Below, in pieces: positions 1 to 7,681 of a stretch of 25,736 bases of DNA. Each line of letters opens with the position of its first letter. Within the stretch, counting starts at the first letter, position 1. Where the stretch lies: positions 1 to 25,736 of IMG/VR virus record IMGVR_UViG_3300025131_000372. One strand, given 5' to 3'. A model generated the notes under the pieces. That model made no database searches and was not told the origin of the DNA. It was given only the letters and a program-made list of their open reading frames with translations. The stretch comes from a virus. The translations under genes were made by a program, and so were the position numbers.

Positions 1-707
1 TCATTGCTAGACCGTAAAAGACCAAGAACGAAATCAGCATCATTCATCCCATCAAGTGACTTAATGAATGAGCCTAGTTTCTCAGCCTTCACAGGCAATG
101 CACCGAATTCAGCTTTTGCGATGGCGACACATTCAGAGAGCCGCTTTTCGTCTTCGGCTTTCTTGATCTTGGCTTCAAGCTCTTCGGCTTTTGTGATTGC
201 TGATTTGTTAGATTTCCAAAGTTGCTCGACCATCGAGCGCATATTCTTAGGCAAGGCAGCAAGGCGCTTTTGCATTTCCTCTTCATCCTCTTCTTCATCC
301 TCTTGCTTTTCTGCCTCTTCCTCTTCATCAGCTTCGGGGGTCTCACCTTCGGGGGCGGCTTCCTCTGCTACTTCGGGCTTCTCTTCTTCTTCTTCTTCTT
401 CTTGCTTGGAAAAGCCACCGAGGGCCATAAGGTCTTTTAGAAGATTCGCTGGAACCTCTTCTTGAAAAGCGCTTAGGATTTGAACAGCGCTCTTGATTCC
501 TTCAACCGCTTGCTCGCTCAGTTCTGCCTTCTTTAGCCGCTCAATGATGGCCTCACCCTTTTCAAAGGGGGCCGCCAGAATTGCTTCAATCACATCCATT
601 TCTTTTTTCTCCGATTTTTTGATTGCAAAAGTGCGCTTGTTCGCGCCTTTATCAACGAGACTAACCTCAACGGTTTCAAGTTCTCGCAGTTCAGTTTTTT
701 TCGACAT
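1..707 (-). CDS. Probable prohead scaffold / XkdF-associated head protein (3' end cut by window edge)
   Basis: The frame is open from an ATG at 707 to the left edge (235 full codons), so the C-terminus is missing. The N-terminus has VSLVDKGANKR (about residues 15-25), a signature I associate with N-termini of XkdF-like prohead protease and scaffold proteins. The middle (about residues 100-145) is an extremely acidic Glu-rich stretch with poly-GAA runs, followed by a Lys/Glu-rich, coiled-coil-prone helix. This composition fits a scaffold that is cleaved and expelled during head maturation. The start overlaps the end of the upstream protease gene by 17 nt, suggesting translational coupling. The acidic stretch makes the opposite strand look open (Ser-rich); that is a shadow. 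I infer a scaffold role from the motif and position only; it could also be a capsid fusion whose coat domain lies beyond the edge. Confidence 0.72.
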   Translation of the reverse strand, partial: MSKKTELRELETVEVSLVDKGANKRTFAIKKSEKKEMDVIEAILAAPFEKGEAIIERLKKAELSEQAVEGIKSAVQILSAFQEEVPANLLKDLMALGGFSKQEEEEEEEKPEVAEEAAPEGETPEADEEEEAEKQEDEEEDEEEMQKRLAALPKNMRSMVEQLWKSNKSAITKAEELEAKIKKAEDEKRLSECVAIAKAEFGALPVKAEKLGSFIKSLDGMNDADFVLGLLRSSN

Positions 708-1707
708 TCTCAGCCTCTATGAATTCCACTTGGGGAGCATCACTAGCAGCTAGCTCGCTCCTCTTGCCAAAGCCGCCGATTGAATACGCATTCAACTCGC
801 CGCTTTTGACTGCCGCCCATTCTTCTTTTCCTAGTCGCGTGCCAAGAATCCAGGTTCCCGAATGCACAACATCAGAGCCGAAGGCGGCTTTGTTCGCTTT
901 GTGGGGCTTGCCAGCCATCGCGGCCTTGTAATCTTCCTTGGATGGGTAAGGCACAAGCCATGACTCAACCGGGACCGCGTTTGCCATTTCCGAATGCTGT
1001 AGACCCACGATACGGCTTTTCGCCATCCAACCATGAGCGGTTTTTTCCACTTCGGCAGGAGGTATCAAATCCCCGTGGGCGTCTACTTTATAAGGATCAA
1101 GCACCACACCATAAACGATGCGCTTCTCATCATCGGCTTTTGCAATCTCAACCGTGAGTGCCCCATTGGACTCGGGGCGCTTATCCGCATCTTGACATTG
1201 TAAAGGGGGTTTAGTCAATAAGTTCCTAATGGCCTTAGCCTTCCGCGCTACCTCGCCACTGTCGCCGAGCTTTCTAATCGCTGTCGGATGGGGCATTGAT
1301 ACCGTTGCGCGGTCACCTAAACCCGCTTTAGCTCCCTTGCCTAAAGCAACTAGGGTTGTATTCCCTACTGACTGAGGCAGCTCATCAAGGGTGAACACGC
1401 CCACATCACTCCTAGAGAGGTCCAGAGCTTTAAGATAAACATCGTTAAACGTAACACCATCGGCACCGACCAAGAGTTTCCCTCTTGCGGCCTCTAGCTC
1501 GTTAGACTCAGAAACAACGAAAACAACTTCTAGCCCGTCGATGCTCTTCGCTTTGGATTGTTCAGGGGCCTTCTTTACTAGCCCCCCTTTTCCTCCTGCG
1601 TAACCTCTAGCGGCTTGGTGAATCATGGCCCAAGCCCACCCAGGGAGTTGCTGTTTTGCAAGCGTTAGCGCTTGCTCCAAATAATCACGGCTTTTCTCTT
1701 TAGACAT
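691..1707 (-). CDS. XkdF-like prohead serine protease with N-terminal UDG-fold-like domain
   Basis: 338 aa. The C-terminal half (about residues 190-320) matches the XkdF/Peptidase_S78_2 prohead protease family: RIVYGVVLDPYKVDAHGD at 196-213, a candidate catalytic His in LQHSE (H238), GTWILGTRL at 284-292 and the candidate nucleophile Ser in AYSIGG (S309). It is expected to cleave scaffold and capsid precursors inside the procapsid. The N-terminal half is unusual: residues 58-165 read like a uracil-DNA-glycosylase-type fold, with RGKLLVGADG (75-84), LVALGKGA (119-126) and MPHPTAIRK (138-146), the last resembling the HPS motif. The usual GEAPG catalytic motif is replaced by VSESN, so glycosylase activity is unlikely. 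The gene overlaps the portal gene by 8 nt and the downstream scaffold-like gene by 17 nt. The protease call is firm; the UDG-fold reading is inference. Confidence 0.85.
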   Translation of the reverse strand: MSKEKSRDYLEQALTLAKQQLPGWAWAMIHQAARGYAGGKGGLVKKAPEQSKAKSIDGLEVVFVVSESNELEAARGKLLVGADGVTFNDVYLKALDLSRSDVGVFTLDELPQSVGNTTLVALGKGAKAGLGDRATVSMPHPTAIRKLGDSGEVARKAKAIRNLLTKPPLQCQDADKRPESNGALTVEIAKADDEKRIVYGVVLDPYKVDAHGDLIPPAEVEKTAHGWMAKSRIVGLQHSEMANAVPVESWLVPYPSKEDYKAAMAGKPHKANKAAFGSDVVHSGTWILGTRLGKEEWAAVKSGELNAYSIGGFGKRSELAASDAPQVEFIEAENVEKN

Positions 1708-3067
1708 TTTGAGCCTCTCCCTCTTCTTCTAGCGGCAACTCTGCCTCGTCTTGAAATTCTTCTGATTCTCTACCAGTTGAAACGTCGGGCATGGGCATAT
1801 TCCCAAAATCCCGAACCCATTTCTCAAGCTCATCGTCCGGTGTAAGAACCCCAGCTGAAGAAAGAGTGCCAATAGCCCCCGCCAATTCATTCAAATCAGG
1901 GGTTTCGATATCCTCGAAAGCTAGCCTTGGGAAATATTCAGGGGGTACGCCGTTGTATTTAAGCAGCTTAGGTATTGCGAATTGGGTGAACACTTCAGAG
2001 ATTTGTTGCAAATAACTGCCAATTGCTTGGCTGAAAAGGTGCGTTTTATTACTACTAAGGGAAAAGCTCCCAACGCTATCCATCCCCAGAAGAACAAACT
2101 CCCCGAGAACGCTCATGGCGATTCTTGATTCGTAGCGTTTGACAATCTCGTTCACGTCAATAGGGCGCCTTCCGCCGCTTGCTAGAAGTGAGAACTTGAA
2201 GCCGCTCGGGTTCCCGTCAACATCAGTCTCAGCGGGGAATACTACGCCCTCGAATTCGTTTCGTTTAACCTTTCGGACCATTTCAAAGATATTGGCTAGA
2301 GATGCTTTTTGTGCAGAGCTAGCGCTTGGACTTAACATCTCAAGAGGGACGTGAGCGACTGGCAAGCCTGCTAAATCACGCTCGATCCCGATGGCCTCGA
2401 TCTCCTGAATTCGCTTAAGGTAGAACCACGAGCGATAAGCATTTCTAAGAATGCTCCGGCCTTCGGGGTTTGCCTTGTGCGTTTCGGTTCTGAATAATAG
2501 CGCTTTCTCAATCGGAATATATCTCAGTCGATAATCTGGCGGGGGTTGTTGCCACATGCCAGCCGGGGAGCCGTCCTCGTCCAGCTCCCACTTGCAAAGG
2601 GTTTCCTGAGCCCGGATTGAAATCTTCCTCCAACCGATTTTACCGTCGTTATGCTTAGAGCGCTCTGAGCCATCTTTTGCGTCGGGTCCGCGTCTATACT
2701 TGTAGACACATTCAAAATAAGCCCAGCCAAATGTCAACATCGACAAGATTTCAGAAAGCAGGTCATGCCATGAGTGGGCCATGTCTTGACGACATTCCTC
2801 CACAAAATCAGCCGCCGCTTTATGTTCTGGGGTATCGCCGCTAGGTTCTATTCTCCACTCAGTTTGTCTAACAAGGGTCTTGATTGCATAAAGGATTGCA
2901 CCGACAACCGGGTCGTTGTCGCGCATCTCCTGGAATGCCTTGATTGACTTCTCACCTTTGAGTTGTCTTAACCATTCCTCGTCAACCTTGCCCCCGTATT
3001 CCTTTAAGCCCGGTTTCCCAAGCGTGTCTAAAATTCCGAATTCTTCTAGCTCTTCATTCTCTGGCAT
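1700..3067 (-). CDS. Portal protein (DUF935 / Mu gp29-like)
   Basis: 455 aa, a normal size for a portal. The dodecameric portal forms the head vertex through which DNA is packaged and to which the tail joins. Family-like features are the N-terminal segment around MRDNDPVVGAILYAIKTLV, then WRIEP and ADFVEE, matching the DUF935/Mu gp29 pattern of 'DP.v.a.l......v....W.vep...'. A long central region with KRIQEIEAIGIERDLAGLP and a C-terminal acidic tail (DEAELPLEEEGE) follow. Position between the gpF-like head protein and the prohead protease is the canonical head-gene order. The start ATG follows AAAGGCGAG. It lies 12 nt after the gpF-like gene and overlaps the protease gene by 8 nt. The exact portal subfamily is uncertain. 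Confidence 0.85.
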   Translation of the reverse strand: MPENEELEEFGILDTLGKPGLKEYGGKVDEEWLRQLKGEKSIKAFQEMRDNDPVVGAILYAIKTLVRQTEWRIEPSGDTPEHKAAADFVEECRQDMAHSWHDLLSEILSMLTFGWAYFECVYKYRRGPDAKDGSERSKHNDGKIGWRKISIRAQETLCKWELDEDGSPAGMWQQPPPDYRLRYIPIEKALLFRTETHKANPEGRSILRNAYRSWFYLKRIQEIEAIGIERDLAGLPVAHVPLEMLSPSASSAQKASLANIFEMVRKVKRNEFEGVVFPAETDVDGNPSGFKFSLLASGGRRPIDVNEIVKRYESRIAMSVLGEFVLLGMDSVGSFSLSSNKTHLFSQAIGSYLQQISEVFTQFAIPKLLKYNGVPPEYFPRLAFEDIETPDLNELAGAIGTLSSAGVLTPDDELEKWVRDFGNMPMPDVSTGRESEEFQDEAELPLEEEGEAQNV

Positions 3068-3079
3068 AACTCGCCTTTC

Positions 3080-3913
3080 TTAAGTTTCCCCATTGGGGCC
3101 GCGTCTAGTTGCTACAACTCGACATCTGCAGTTTGCTATTTGATGTATTGGGCCAATTTTAGGGGAGGACATCGGGGTTCCATCGGGGAGAATAAACTTA
3201 GCATCAATCGGGACGGTGACGCCGTTCATTTTCCAGTGTTTCCGGTTTCCTGATTTCTTATCATCTATGACCGCAACCCATTTTTTCCATCTGATTCCCG
3301 CTGATTTCATACCCTCAACCCGACCTTGTGCCCTGGCATTCCCTATCTCTGTTCGAGCTATTAACTCAGCTCTCCCGTGAACAGTCCGCACCAAGCCCAC
3401 ACCGCCGGGAATTTCTTCTAGCCTTTCCCTTCCCTCTTGCTCTGGTTTAATGAAAAAATTCGTTCTGATTCTTCTGGCAACTTCGCCCATGCTCGGGGTT
3501 GGCTTTTCTCCGAGCCATTTAGACATCGCTCCCGATAACGACCTTTTAAACTCCCAAGAGATGCTCCGAGTTATCCCAGTGACAAGAATCTCTTTCTCGC
3601 GAATATAAGCCTCAACTCTTCTTTGCGGAATTCTAAAGGCCTTATTCTCTTCCTTGCCTGCGTCCTCCATTTGCCTTAGGCCGTGACGCTGCAGAATTGC
3701 TAGGAGCTGTCTTTGCTTATCAGTCAAAACTGCTTTGGTGATTCGATTCCTGACGCCCTTACCTCTTAAATCAGAGACTGCCTCTCTGATAAGCTCATCC
3801 CCGTAGGATGCCAACCAGCTAGAAATATCATTGGTAGCGGCCTTGGCTCTAGCGTCTTCTTTGCCTAAGAGTCTTCTCTCTCTTCTGCTTACTCGTCTTT
3901 TTCGTTGGGGCAT
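3080..3913 (-). CDS. Mu gpF / SPP1 gp7-like minor head morphogenesis protein
   Basis: 277 aa. The C-terminal third carries the Phage_Mu_F pattern: RAELIARTEIGNARAQGR (about 185-202), then WVAVIDDKKSGNRKHWKMNG (with the conserved H in KHW), GTPMSSPKIGP and the closing NCRCRV motif (about 262-267). In this family the protein binds the portal, enters the procapsid in few copies and helps head assembly or DNA delivery. The N-terminus is very basic (RKRRVSRRERR) and mostly helical. The start ATG overlaps the stop codon of the large terminase by one base (TAATG), so translation is probably coupled. The gene order terminase, gpF-like, portal differs from the more common terminase, portal, gpF order. 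Confidence 0.85.
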   Translation of the reverse strand: MPQRKRRVSRRERRLLGKEDARAKAATNDISSWLASYGDELIREAVSDLRGKGVRNRITKAVLTDKQRQLLAILQRHGLRQMEDAGKEENKAFRIPQRRVEAYIREKEILVTGITRSISWEFKRSLSGAMSKWLGEKPTPSMGEVARRIRTNFFIKPEQEGRERLEEIPGGVGLVRTVHGRAELIARTEIGNARAQGRVEGMKSAGIRWKKWVAVIDDKKSGNRKHWKMNGVTVPIDAKFILPDGTPMSSPKIGPIHQIANCRCRVVATRRGPNGET

Positions 3914-5256
3914 TAAAAGAACACCTGAGGGGAATAGTTCTCACCTGGGTTTATAGTTATCTCCCGGCATGACTTTGAATCAAGTTCAGAGATTGCCCAA
4001 ACCAAAGCATCCATACGGTCGGGTGAATCTGAATTGCTACCGGGGAGAAAATTACACATTTGATCTTCAAGGTCACTAAATACCCCAACATGATGAACCC
4101 GGCCTTGCTCATATCTTGCGGCGACCGGTTCCGACCTTGAAAATTTCCCGCGAGATGCATGAACGTTCTTGGTCGCGGCTTGGGGATTTATTCCGTTGAT
4201 AATTGTTCGCCAAGTATCGCCGCCCTGATTTGCTTCAAAAACGATACGGTCTGCCATGTGCTCCTGGTAAGCCATTATTGCTTTCCGACACACCGCATCA
4301 GGAGAGCCCCTAAAAGAATAATCGGCAAGGACATAAAAATCCTTTGCAGCTCTTCCGACGACGACAACCCCGCTCTCATCGCTTGTTGCCTTGCTCGTGG
4401 TTGCCGGGTCCACTGCAACCACTATCCTATCAAGAGGAGGGTGGTCCTTAACTCTTGCAGCCTCTATTAAATTTCTCGTGAATAGAGCGCCGGGGATTTC
4501 ATCCAGAAGCTCACCTTCTAGCTCTTGTCTTCCTAAGTGCGTGTCACCGTATCGGTCAAAAATAGTTTGGATAAATACCGGGGATAAATTGCTCTTATTT
4601 TCCATCGTCGAACCGGTGGTCGTGATGGTGGACTCTAGCTCGGCGAGGTCCCTAAGGAACCTCCTCGGCCTCGGTGTCGTTGTTACAATCACGCGGGGAT
4701 GAATCCCAAGCCGGAGTCCGAAAAGGAGCATATCCCAGGCCTCGGTATATCTCCAAGAAGCGAGTTCATCACACCATGCAAAATCACATTGAGGCCCCCG
4801 GAGCTGGTCAGGTTGTTCACTTGAAAAGGTCGTAGCCGTTGCCCCGTTGGGCCAAGTCAACCGGCGCTTAGATGGTTCATATTCGGGGCGGAAGTCTGGA
4901 GGGGATACGGACAAGATTCCGCTCTCGCCCTCAACCATGACATCCCGAACATCAGAAGCCGCACGGGCCACAAGATGCACCCTCTTGGCTACTCCAGAAC
5001 GCACCGCATCAATCACGCTCTCTGCACCTGTTCTAGTCTTGCCCCATCCTCGTCCAGTTTGAATCAACCAGCAATTCCAATCCCCCACCGGCAGAATTTG
5101 TTCAGGTCTTGCCTTAAAGCACCATTCATTTTCAAGCGCTTCTAGCTCATCGGGGGCCATCTCATTAACTATCTTCATCCTCTGCAATTCGTTTAGCCTG
5201 CACAGCCAGCTTGTCCAAGACTCGTTCTCTCGCATCCTTGACTTCAACTCTTGCAT
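3913..5256 (-). CDS. Terminase large subunit (ATPase/nuclease)
   Basis: 447 aa packaging motor of the Terminase_6-like group. The ATPase domain has Walker A TGRGWGKTR (67-75) and Walker B DFAWCDE (158-164), with the coupling-type motif VTTTPRPRRF near 191-200. The RNase H-like nuclease domain has the acidic residues in AVDPATT (D283), FEANQGGD (E341) and DSPDRMDALVWA (410-421). It pumps DNA into the procapsid and cuts concatemers. I keep the long start at 5256 (92-nt overlap with the small subunit) because SWTSWL before LEALENEWCFKARPEQ matches the usual N-terminus of this family, and GGAGG lies 9 nt upstream. ATGs at 5235 and 5178 are alternatives. The downstream gene starts on its stop codon. 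Confidence 0.93.
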   Translation of the reverse strand: MQELKSRMRENESWTSWLCRLNELQRMKIVNEMAPDELEALENEWCFKARPEQILPVGDWNCWLIQTGRGWGKTRTGAESVIDAVRSGVAKRVHLVARAASDVRDVMVEGESGILSVSPPDFRPEYEPSKRRLTWPNGATATTFSSEQPDQLRGPQCDFAWCDELASWRYTEAWDMLLFGLRLGIHPRVIVTTTPRPRRFLRDLAELESTITTTGSTMENKSNLSPVFIQTIFDRYGDTHLGRQELEGELLDEIPGALFTRNLIEAARVKDHPPLDRIVVAVDPATTSKATSDESGVVVVGRAAKDFYVLADYSFRGSPDAVCRKAIMAYQEHMADRIVFEANQGGDTWRTIINGINPQAATKNVHASRGKFSRSEPVAARYEQGRVHHVGVFSDLEDQMCNFLPGSNSDSPDRMDALVWAISELDSKSCREITINPGENYSPQVFF

Positions 5257-5620
5257 CTATGGTTGCCTCCACCTCTGCTTTAACCTTTGGGATAAACATG
5301 GCCCGACGCCGCTCTAGCTTCCATGCCGCCGCTTGCCACTGGCCACCCTGGGCCGCTTTCTCGATTATTGCCAACCACCTTTGAGTTGCTAAGCCTTCAG
5401 CTTCTTTTATGCGCTCCCGGAATTTCTGATAGACTGCCGCGTCCTTGCGGTCTGAATCAGCCCATTCCATCCATTTGTAGAAGGTCGTTTCCCCTATACC
5501 AGCACACCCACAAGCGTCTTTTTTGGGGCACCCTAGCTTGATTGCCTGGACAAAAGCGTCCTCGATTTCTTTGTTTAGCTTAACCTTTCGGCCTACTCTT
5601 TTCTTCGGACTCTTAGCCAT
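5165..5620 (-). CDS. Terminase small subunit
   Basis: 151 aa. It lies directly upstream of the large subunit, the usual place. After a basic N-terminus, residues about 17-60 form a helix-turn-helix typical of small terminases (CPKKDACGCAGIGETTFYKWM, split here as CPKKDACGCAG and IGETTFYKWM), followed by a helical oligomerisation region with WLAIIEKAAQGGQWQAAAW and LERRR. Small subunits recognise the packaging site and hand DNA to the large subunit. The start overlaps the methyltransferase end by 8 nt and its end overlaps the large subunit by 92 nt. The C-terminal segment (VEATIDARVEVKDARERVLDKL) is probably the portal- or motor-facing tail; this last point is inference. Confidence 0.88.
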   Translation of the reverse strand: MAKSPKKRVGRKVKLNKEIEDAFVQAIKLGCPKKDACGCAGIGETTFYKWMEWADSDRKDAAVYQKFRERIKEAEGLATQRWLAIIEKAAQGGQWQAAAWKLERRRAMFIPKVKAEVEATIDARVEVKDARERVLDKLAVQAKRIAEDEDS

Positions 5621-6818
5621 TCACCAGCTCGGCAGTCTTCCCCGTGAAGTCTTCCCAACGCTTGATCACCACATCGCAATAGACCGGATCGATCTCCATC
5701 CCGTAACAGTCTCGATCCAGTTGCTCACACGCGATCAGGGTGGAGCCGCTACCCATGAACAGATCCGCAACCAACTGACCCGCGCCACTGCTATGGCTGA
5801 TCGCATGGGCGGGAACATGAACGGGCTTTTGTGTTGGGTGTAAATCGTTCTTTGGATTAGGGGCCAAACCCCAAACGCTCAAGGCGTGACCTTCGGGCGG
5901 AAAATTAAAGGTGTGTTTCCCTCGGGTGGCATAACAGATCATTTCGGCGCACCATGTCCAATGCCTCTTAGTCAAGGAGGGCATCGGGTTAGGTTTCGAC
6001 CAAACGCACCAACTAAAATGATCGGCCCATTGGTCCATCCACTCCCAAATGCTCCCCGCCAGATGGTGAGAGGTGCAAACATAAACAGAACAGTTTTCAG
6101 CCATAGCCAAGGCGAACGACTCCTCGACGCTTTGAAAACTAAAGTCCCGATCCCACTCACTCCTCATTAGCGCGGCGTGTGTCTCCCTCACCGAAGCGGC
6201 GACCCCCTTGTTTTTCTCCGCTATGTTATAAGGCGGATCAGTGAATACCAGATCGGCCCGTTGCCCGTTCATGAGCGCAGCCACATCCTCGGCCTTGGTC
6301 GCATCTCCGCACATAAGCCGGTGATCTCCCATCGCCCAGATCTGGCCAGGCTGGACCGTTGGATCCTCGGGTGCTTCGGGTACTTCGTCGGGGTCCGTTT
6401 GCCCCTCATTGATCCCGGTCGTGTCATCGACAAGCGCCGCAAGTTCATCAGAGCTAAACCCGGTCGAAGTCAAAAGCGCCTCATCTTCGATTTGAAGAGC
6501 CGAGAGAATTTCAGCAAGTGCGCCATCATCCCACTCGGCGAGGTCAGCCGTGCGGTTGTCTGCTATTGCATAGGCCGTCGCATCTGAACCCTCAAGCTCT
6601 GTTCTAACGACGTTGAGTGTTCTCCAGCCCAAAGCTTTGGCCGCTGCAAGTGTACCATTGCCAGCAACCACGATACCCTCTGAATTAATGACAATCGGCT
6701 TTTGCTGGCCAAACTTGGCAAGGCTCCCTTTGATAGCATCGAGGTTCTTATTGTCGTGCGTTCTTACGTTCGCCGGGTCAAAGATTAGTTTATCAATGTG
6801 TACAGATTCGATTTGCAT
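5613..6818 (-). CDS. DNA methyltransferase (beta-class N4/N6) with N-terminal ParB-like domain
   Basis: 401 aa, two domains. Residues 2-90 are a ParB/Srx-like nuclease-fold domain: the start IESVHIDKLIFDPANVRTH, then VVAGNGTLAAAKALGW in the place of the ParB 'GERR' box. Residues 155-395 are an amino-methyltransferase with catalytic TDPPYNI (193-199), HPTQKPV (327-333) and the AdoMet-binding DLFMGSGST (352-360). Catalytic motif before AdoMet motif is the beta-class order. It would methylate adenine N6 or cytosine N4 in phage DNA, probably guarding against host restriction or marking DNA for packaging. No cognate restriction gene is seen. Such ParB-methyltransferase fusions commonly sit beside phage terminases. 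It overlaps the small terminase gene by 8 nt. The ribosome site is weak (GGGGGC 4 nt before ATG). Confidence 0.92.
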   Translation of the reverse strand: MQIESVHIDKLIFDPANVRTHDNKNLDAIKGSLAKFGQQKPIVINSEGIVVAGNGTLAAAKALGWRTLNVVRTELEGSDATAYAIADNRTADLAEWDDGALAEILSALQIEDEALLTSTGFSSDELAALVDDTTGINEGQTDPDEVPEAPEDPTVQPGQIWAMGDHRLMCGDATKAEDVAALMNGQRADLVFTDPPYNIAEKNKGVAASVRETHAALMRSEWDRDFSFQSVEESFALAMAENCSVYVCTSHHLAGSIWEWMDQWADHFSWCVWSKPNPMPSLTKRHWTWCAEMICYATRGKHTFNFPPEGHALSVWGLAPNPKNDLHPTQKPVHVPAHAISHSSGAGQLVADLFMGSGSTLIACEQLDRDCYGMEIDPVYCDVVIKRWEDFTGKTAELVNG

Positions 6819-6826
6819 ATTGCCCC

Positions 6827-6854
6827 CAAAAGAAAAGGGGGCCTTAAGCCCCCC
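6827..6854 (-). terminator. Intrinsic terminator on the minus strand
   Basis: Read on the minus strand, GGGGGC-TTAAG-GCCCCC forms a 6-bp G/C stem (6848-6853 with 6837-6842) followed by TTTTCTTTT (6836-6828). It lies between the small gene ending at 6895 and the methyltransferase start at 6818. It would therefore separate the leading small gene from the late packaging block, or act as a site where a late antiterminator is needed. Confidence 0.75.
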
Positions 6855-6894
6855 GTTCTAGTTTAACCGATATTAGAAAAAAACCAAGAGGCCA

Positions 6895-7194
6895 TTAGAA
6901 CAGGTCCTGAGCTGGTTCTCTTTGCTGCCGATAACCAGATGATTCTTCCTGCTTTGGCTTTTGACGGGATACGCATAAGCGGTGAGTAGGTTGTTTTGAG
7001 CCTTCTTCTCTCCGGTCATTCTTAAAGACCCAGTATTTCATAGCACCCGCCGAACCGCTCATGTAGCTAGTTCCTGGTTCATGCCAAAGCCCACAAACCT
7101 CGTGCGCTGAGTGTCTGGCTTTGGTGATTACTTCCTGAACTTCTGGAATTTGTAAAACATCCTCGACGGTCCATCCTTGAGGTAAACGTTTCAT
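6895..7194 (-). CDS. Small protein of unknown function, first gene of the minus-strand unit
   Basis: 99 aa. I place the start at the ATG at 7194 because AAAGGAGAG lies 6-8 nt upstream; an in-frame extension to 7260 has no such site. The N-terminus (LPQGWTVEDVLQIPEVQEVITKAR) is helical and resembles no family I recognise. The C-terminal third is basic and Gln/Ser-rich (RRQPKQEESSGYRQQ-like composition), so it may be disordered or bind nucleic acid. It is the only minus-strand gene with the AATTCAACC leader found before the plus-strand early genes, which suggests early expression and separate control from the late block beyond the terminator at 6827-6854. Function unknown. Confidence 0.6.
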   Translation of the reverse strand: MKRLPQGWTVEDVLQIPEVQEVITKARHSAHEVCGLWHEPGTSYMSGSAGAMKYWVFKNDRREEGSKQPTHRLCVSRQKPKQEESSGYRQQREPAQDLF

Positions 7195-7222
7195 TTTAGT
7201 CTCTCCTTTAAGAGGTTGAATT
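7195..7222 (-). promoter_or_regulatory. Start-associated leader, minus-strand copy (AATTCAACC + AAAGGAG)
   Basis: On the minus strand AATTCAACC (7222-7214) is followed by TCTTAAAGGAGAGACTAAA and the ATG at 7194. The core-to-ATG gap is 19 nt, the same as at the copies before 12409 and 15590 (19-20 nt). This is the only copy found on the minus strand. Confidence 0.6.
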
Positions 7223-7391
7223 GGTAAAGCCACTTTATCCCAGGTATGAGCCGCAACCAATAAATTTGACTAACATGGGGAAAAAGAACCCCGAAATGGG
7301 GACAATTAAACCCATGTGATTTTTGCGGGTGGATGTGTCTTCGCCAAGATGGGCCGGTTGGGCCGGAAAAAGAAACAAGGCAGGCTGGGTA

Positions 7392-7436
7392 GTTTGTAGT
7401 GTTTGTAGTGTTTGTAGTGTTTGTAGTGTTTGTAGT
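7392..7436 (+). repeat. Five tandem copies of a 9-bp iteron GTTTGTAGT
   Basis: Perfect head-to-tail units at 7392, 7401, 7410, 7419 and 7428. The same 9-mer appears in reverse orientation (ACTACAAAC) at 7543 and 7628. The array has no unique spacers, so it is not a CRISPR array. It probably binds an initiator or regulator. Confidence 0.9.
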
Positions 7437-7542
7437 GTAATTTCCGGATTTCATTTATACTTTTTTTCTCGTATCTAAGCCCCCTAATATCATTACGCTT
7501 TTCCGTATTATATATTTTAACTCTTATGAATTAGTAAAATAC

Positions 7543-7560
7543 ACTACAAACACTACAAGA
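7543..7560 (-). repeat. Iteron pair in inverted orientation (ACTACAAAC + ACTACAAGA)
   Basis: Two 9-bp units in the opposite direction to the five-unit array, the second with changes at its last two positions. The same pair recurs exactly at 7628-7645. Confidence 0.85.
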
Positions 7561-7595
7561 AATGAGTTTATCTAACAATATCAAATGGTTAGCTT

Positions 7596-7621
7596 GTAGC
7601 GGAAGGAATCGCTTACGCTAC
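7596..7621. repeat. 26-bp element, copy 1 (GTAGCG...CGCTAC)
   Basis: Exact copy of 7682-7707, 86 bp apart. Each copy has 6-bp inverted ends GTAGCG/CGCTAC around a 14-nt centre (GAAGGAATCGCTTA), so it can form a small hairpin. In addition, CGCTACTTTTAC (7616-7627) pairs with GTAAAAGTAGCG (7676-7687), which would draw the two copies into a larger stem. Confidence 0.85.
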
Positions 7622-7627
7622 TTTTAC

Positions 7628-7645
7628 ACTACAAACACTACAAGA
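7628..7645 (-). repeat. Iteron pair, second inverted-orientation copy
   Basis: ACTACAAAC followed by ACTACAAGA, identical to 7543-7560. It lies between the two copies of the 26-bp element. Confidence 0.85.
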
Positions 7646-7681
7646 TTTGTAGCGTTAGACACACCGCGTTAGAGCGTAAAA

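Noticed and set aside
4-465. Ser-rich plus-strand open frame at the left edge
   Set aside because: It is the complement of the Glu-rich part of the minus-strand scaffold-like gene, whose frame is open over the same stretch and has family-like motifs.
4159-4702. Two plus-strand frames inside the large terminase gene
   Set aside because: Shadows of a gene with complete Walker and nuclease motifs on the other strand.
5886-6587. Plus-strand frames inside the methyltransferase gene
   Set aside because: Antisense to a gene with clear DPPY and FxGxG-type motifs; no independent evidence.
7392-7436. CRISPR array
   Set aside because: The repeats are 9 bp and directly adjacent with no spacers.
7191-7454. 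Minus-strand frame with Thr-Asn repeats
   Set aside because: The repeat peptide is just the translated 9-bp iteron array; no ribosome site or other coding sign.
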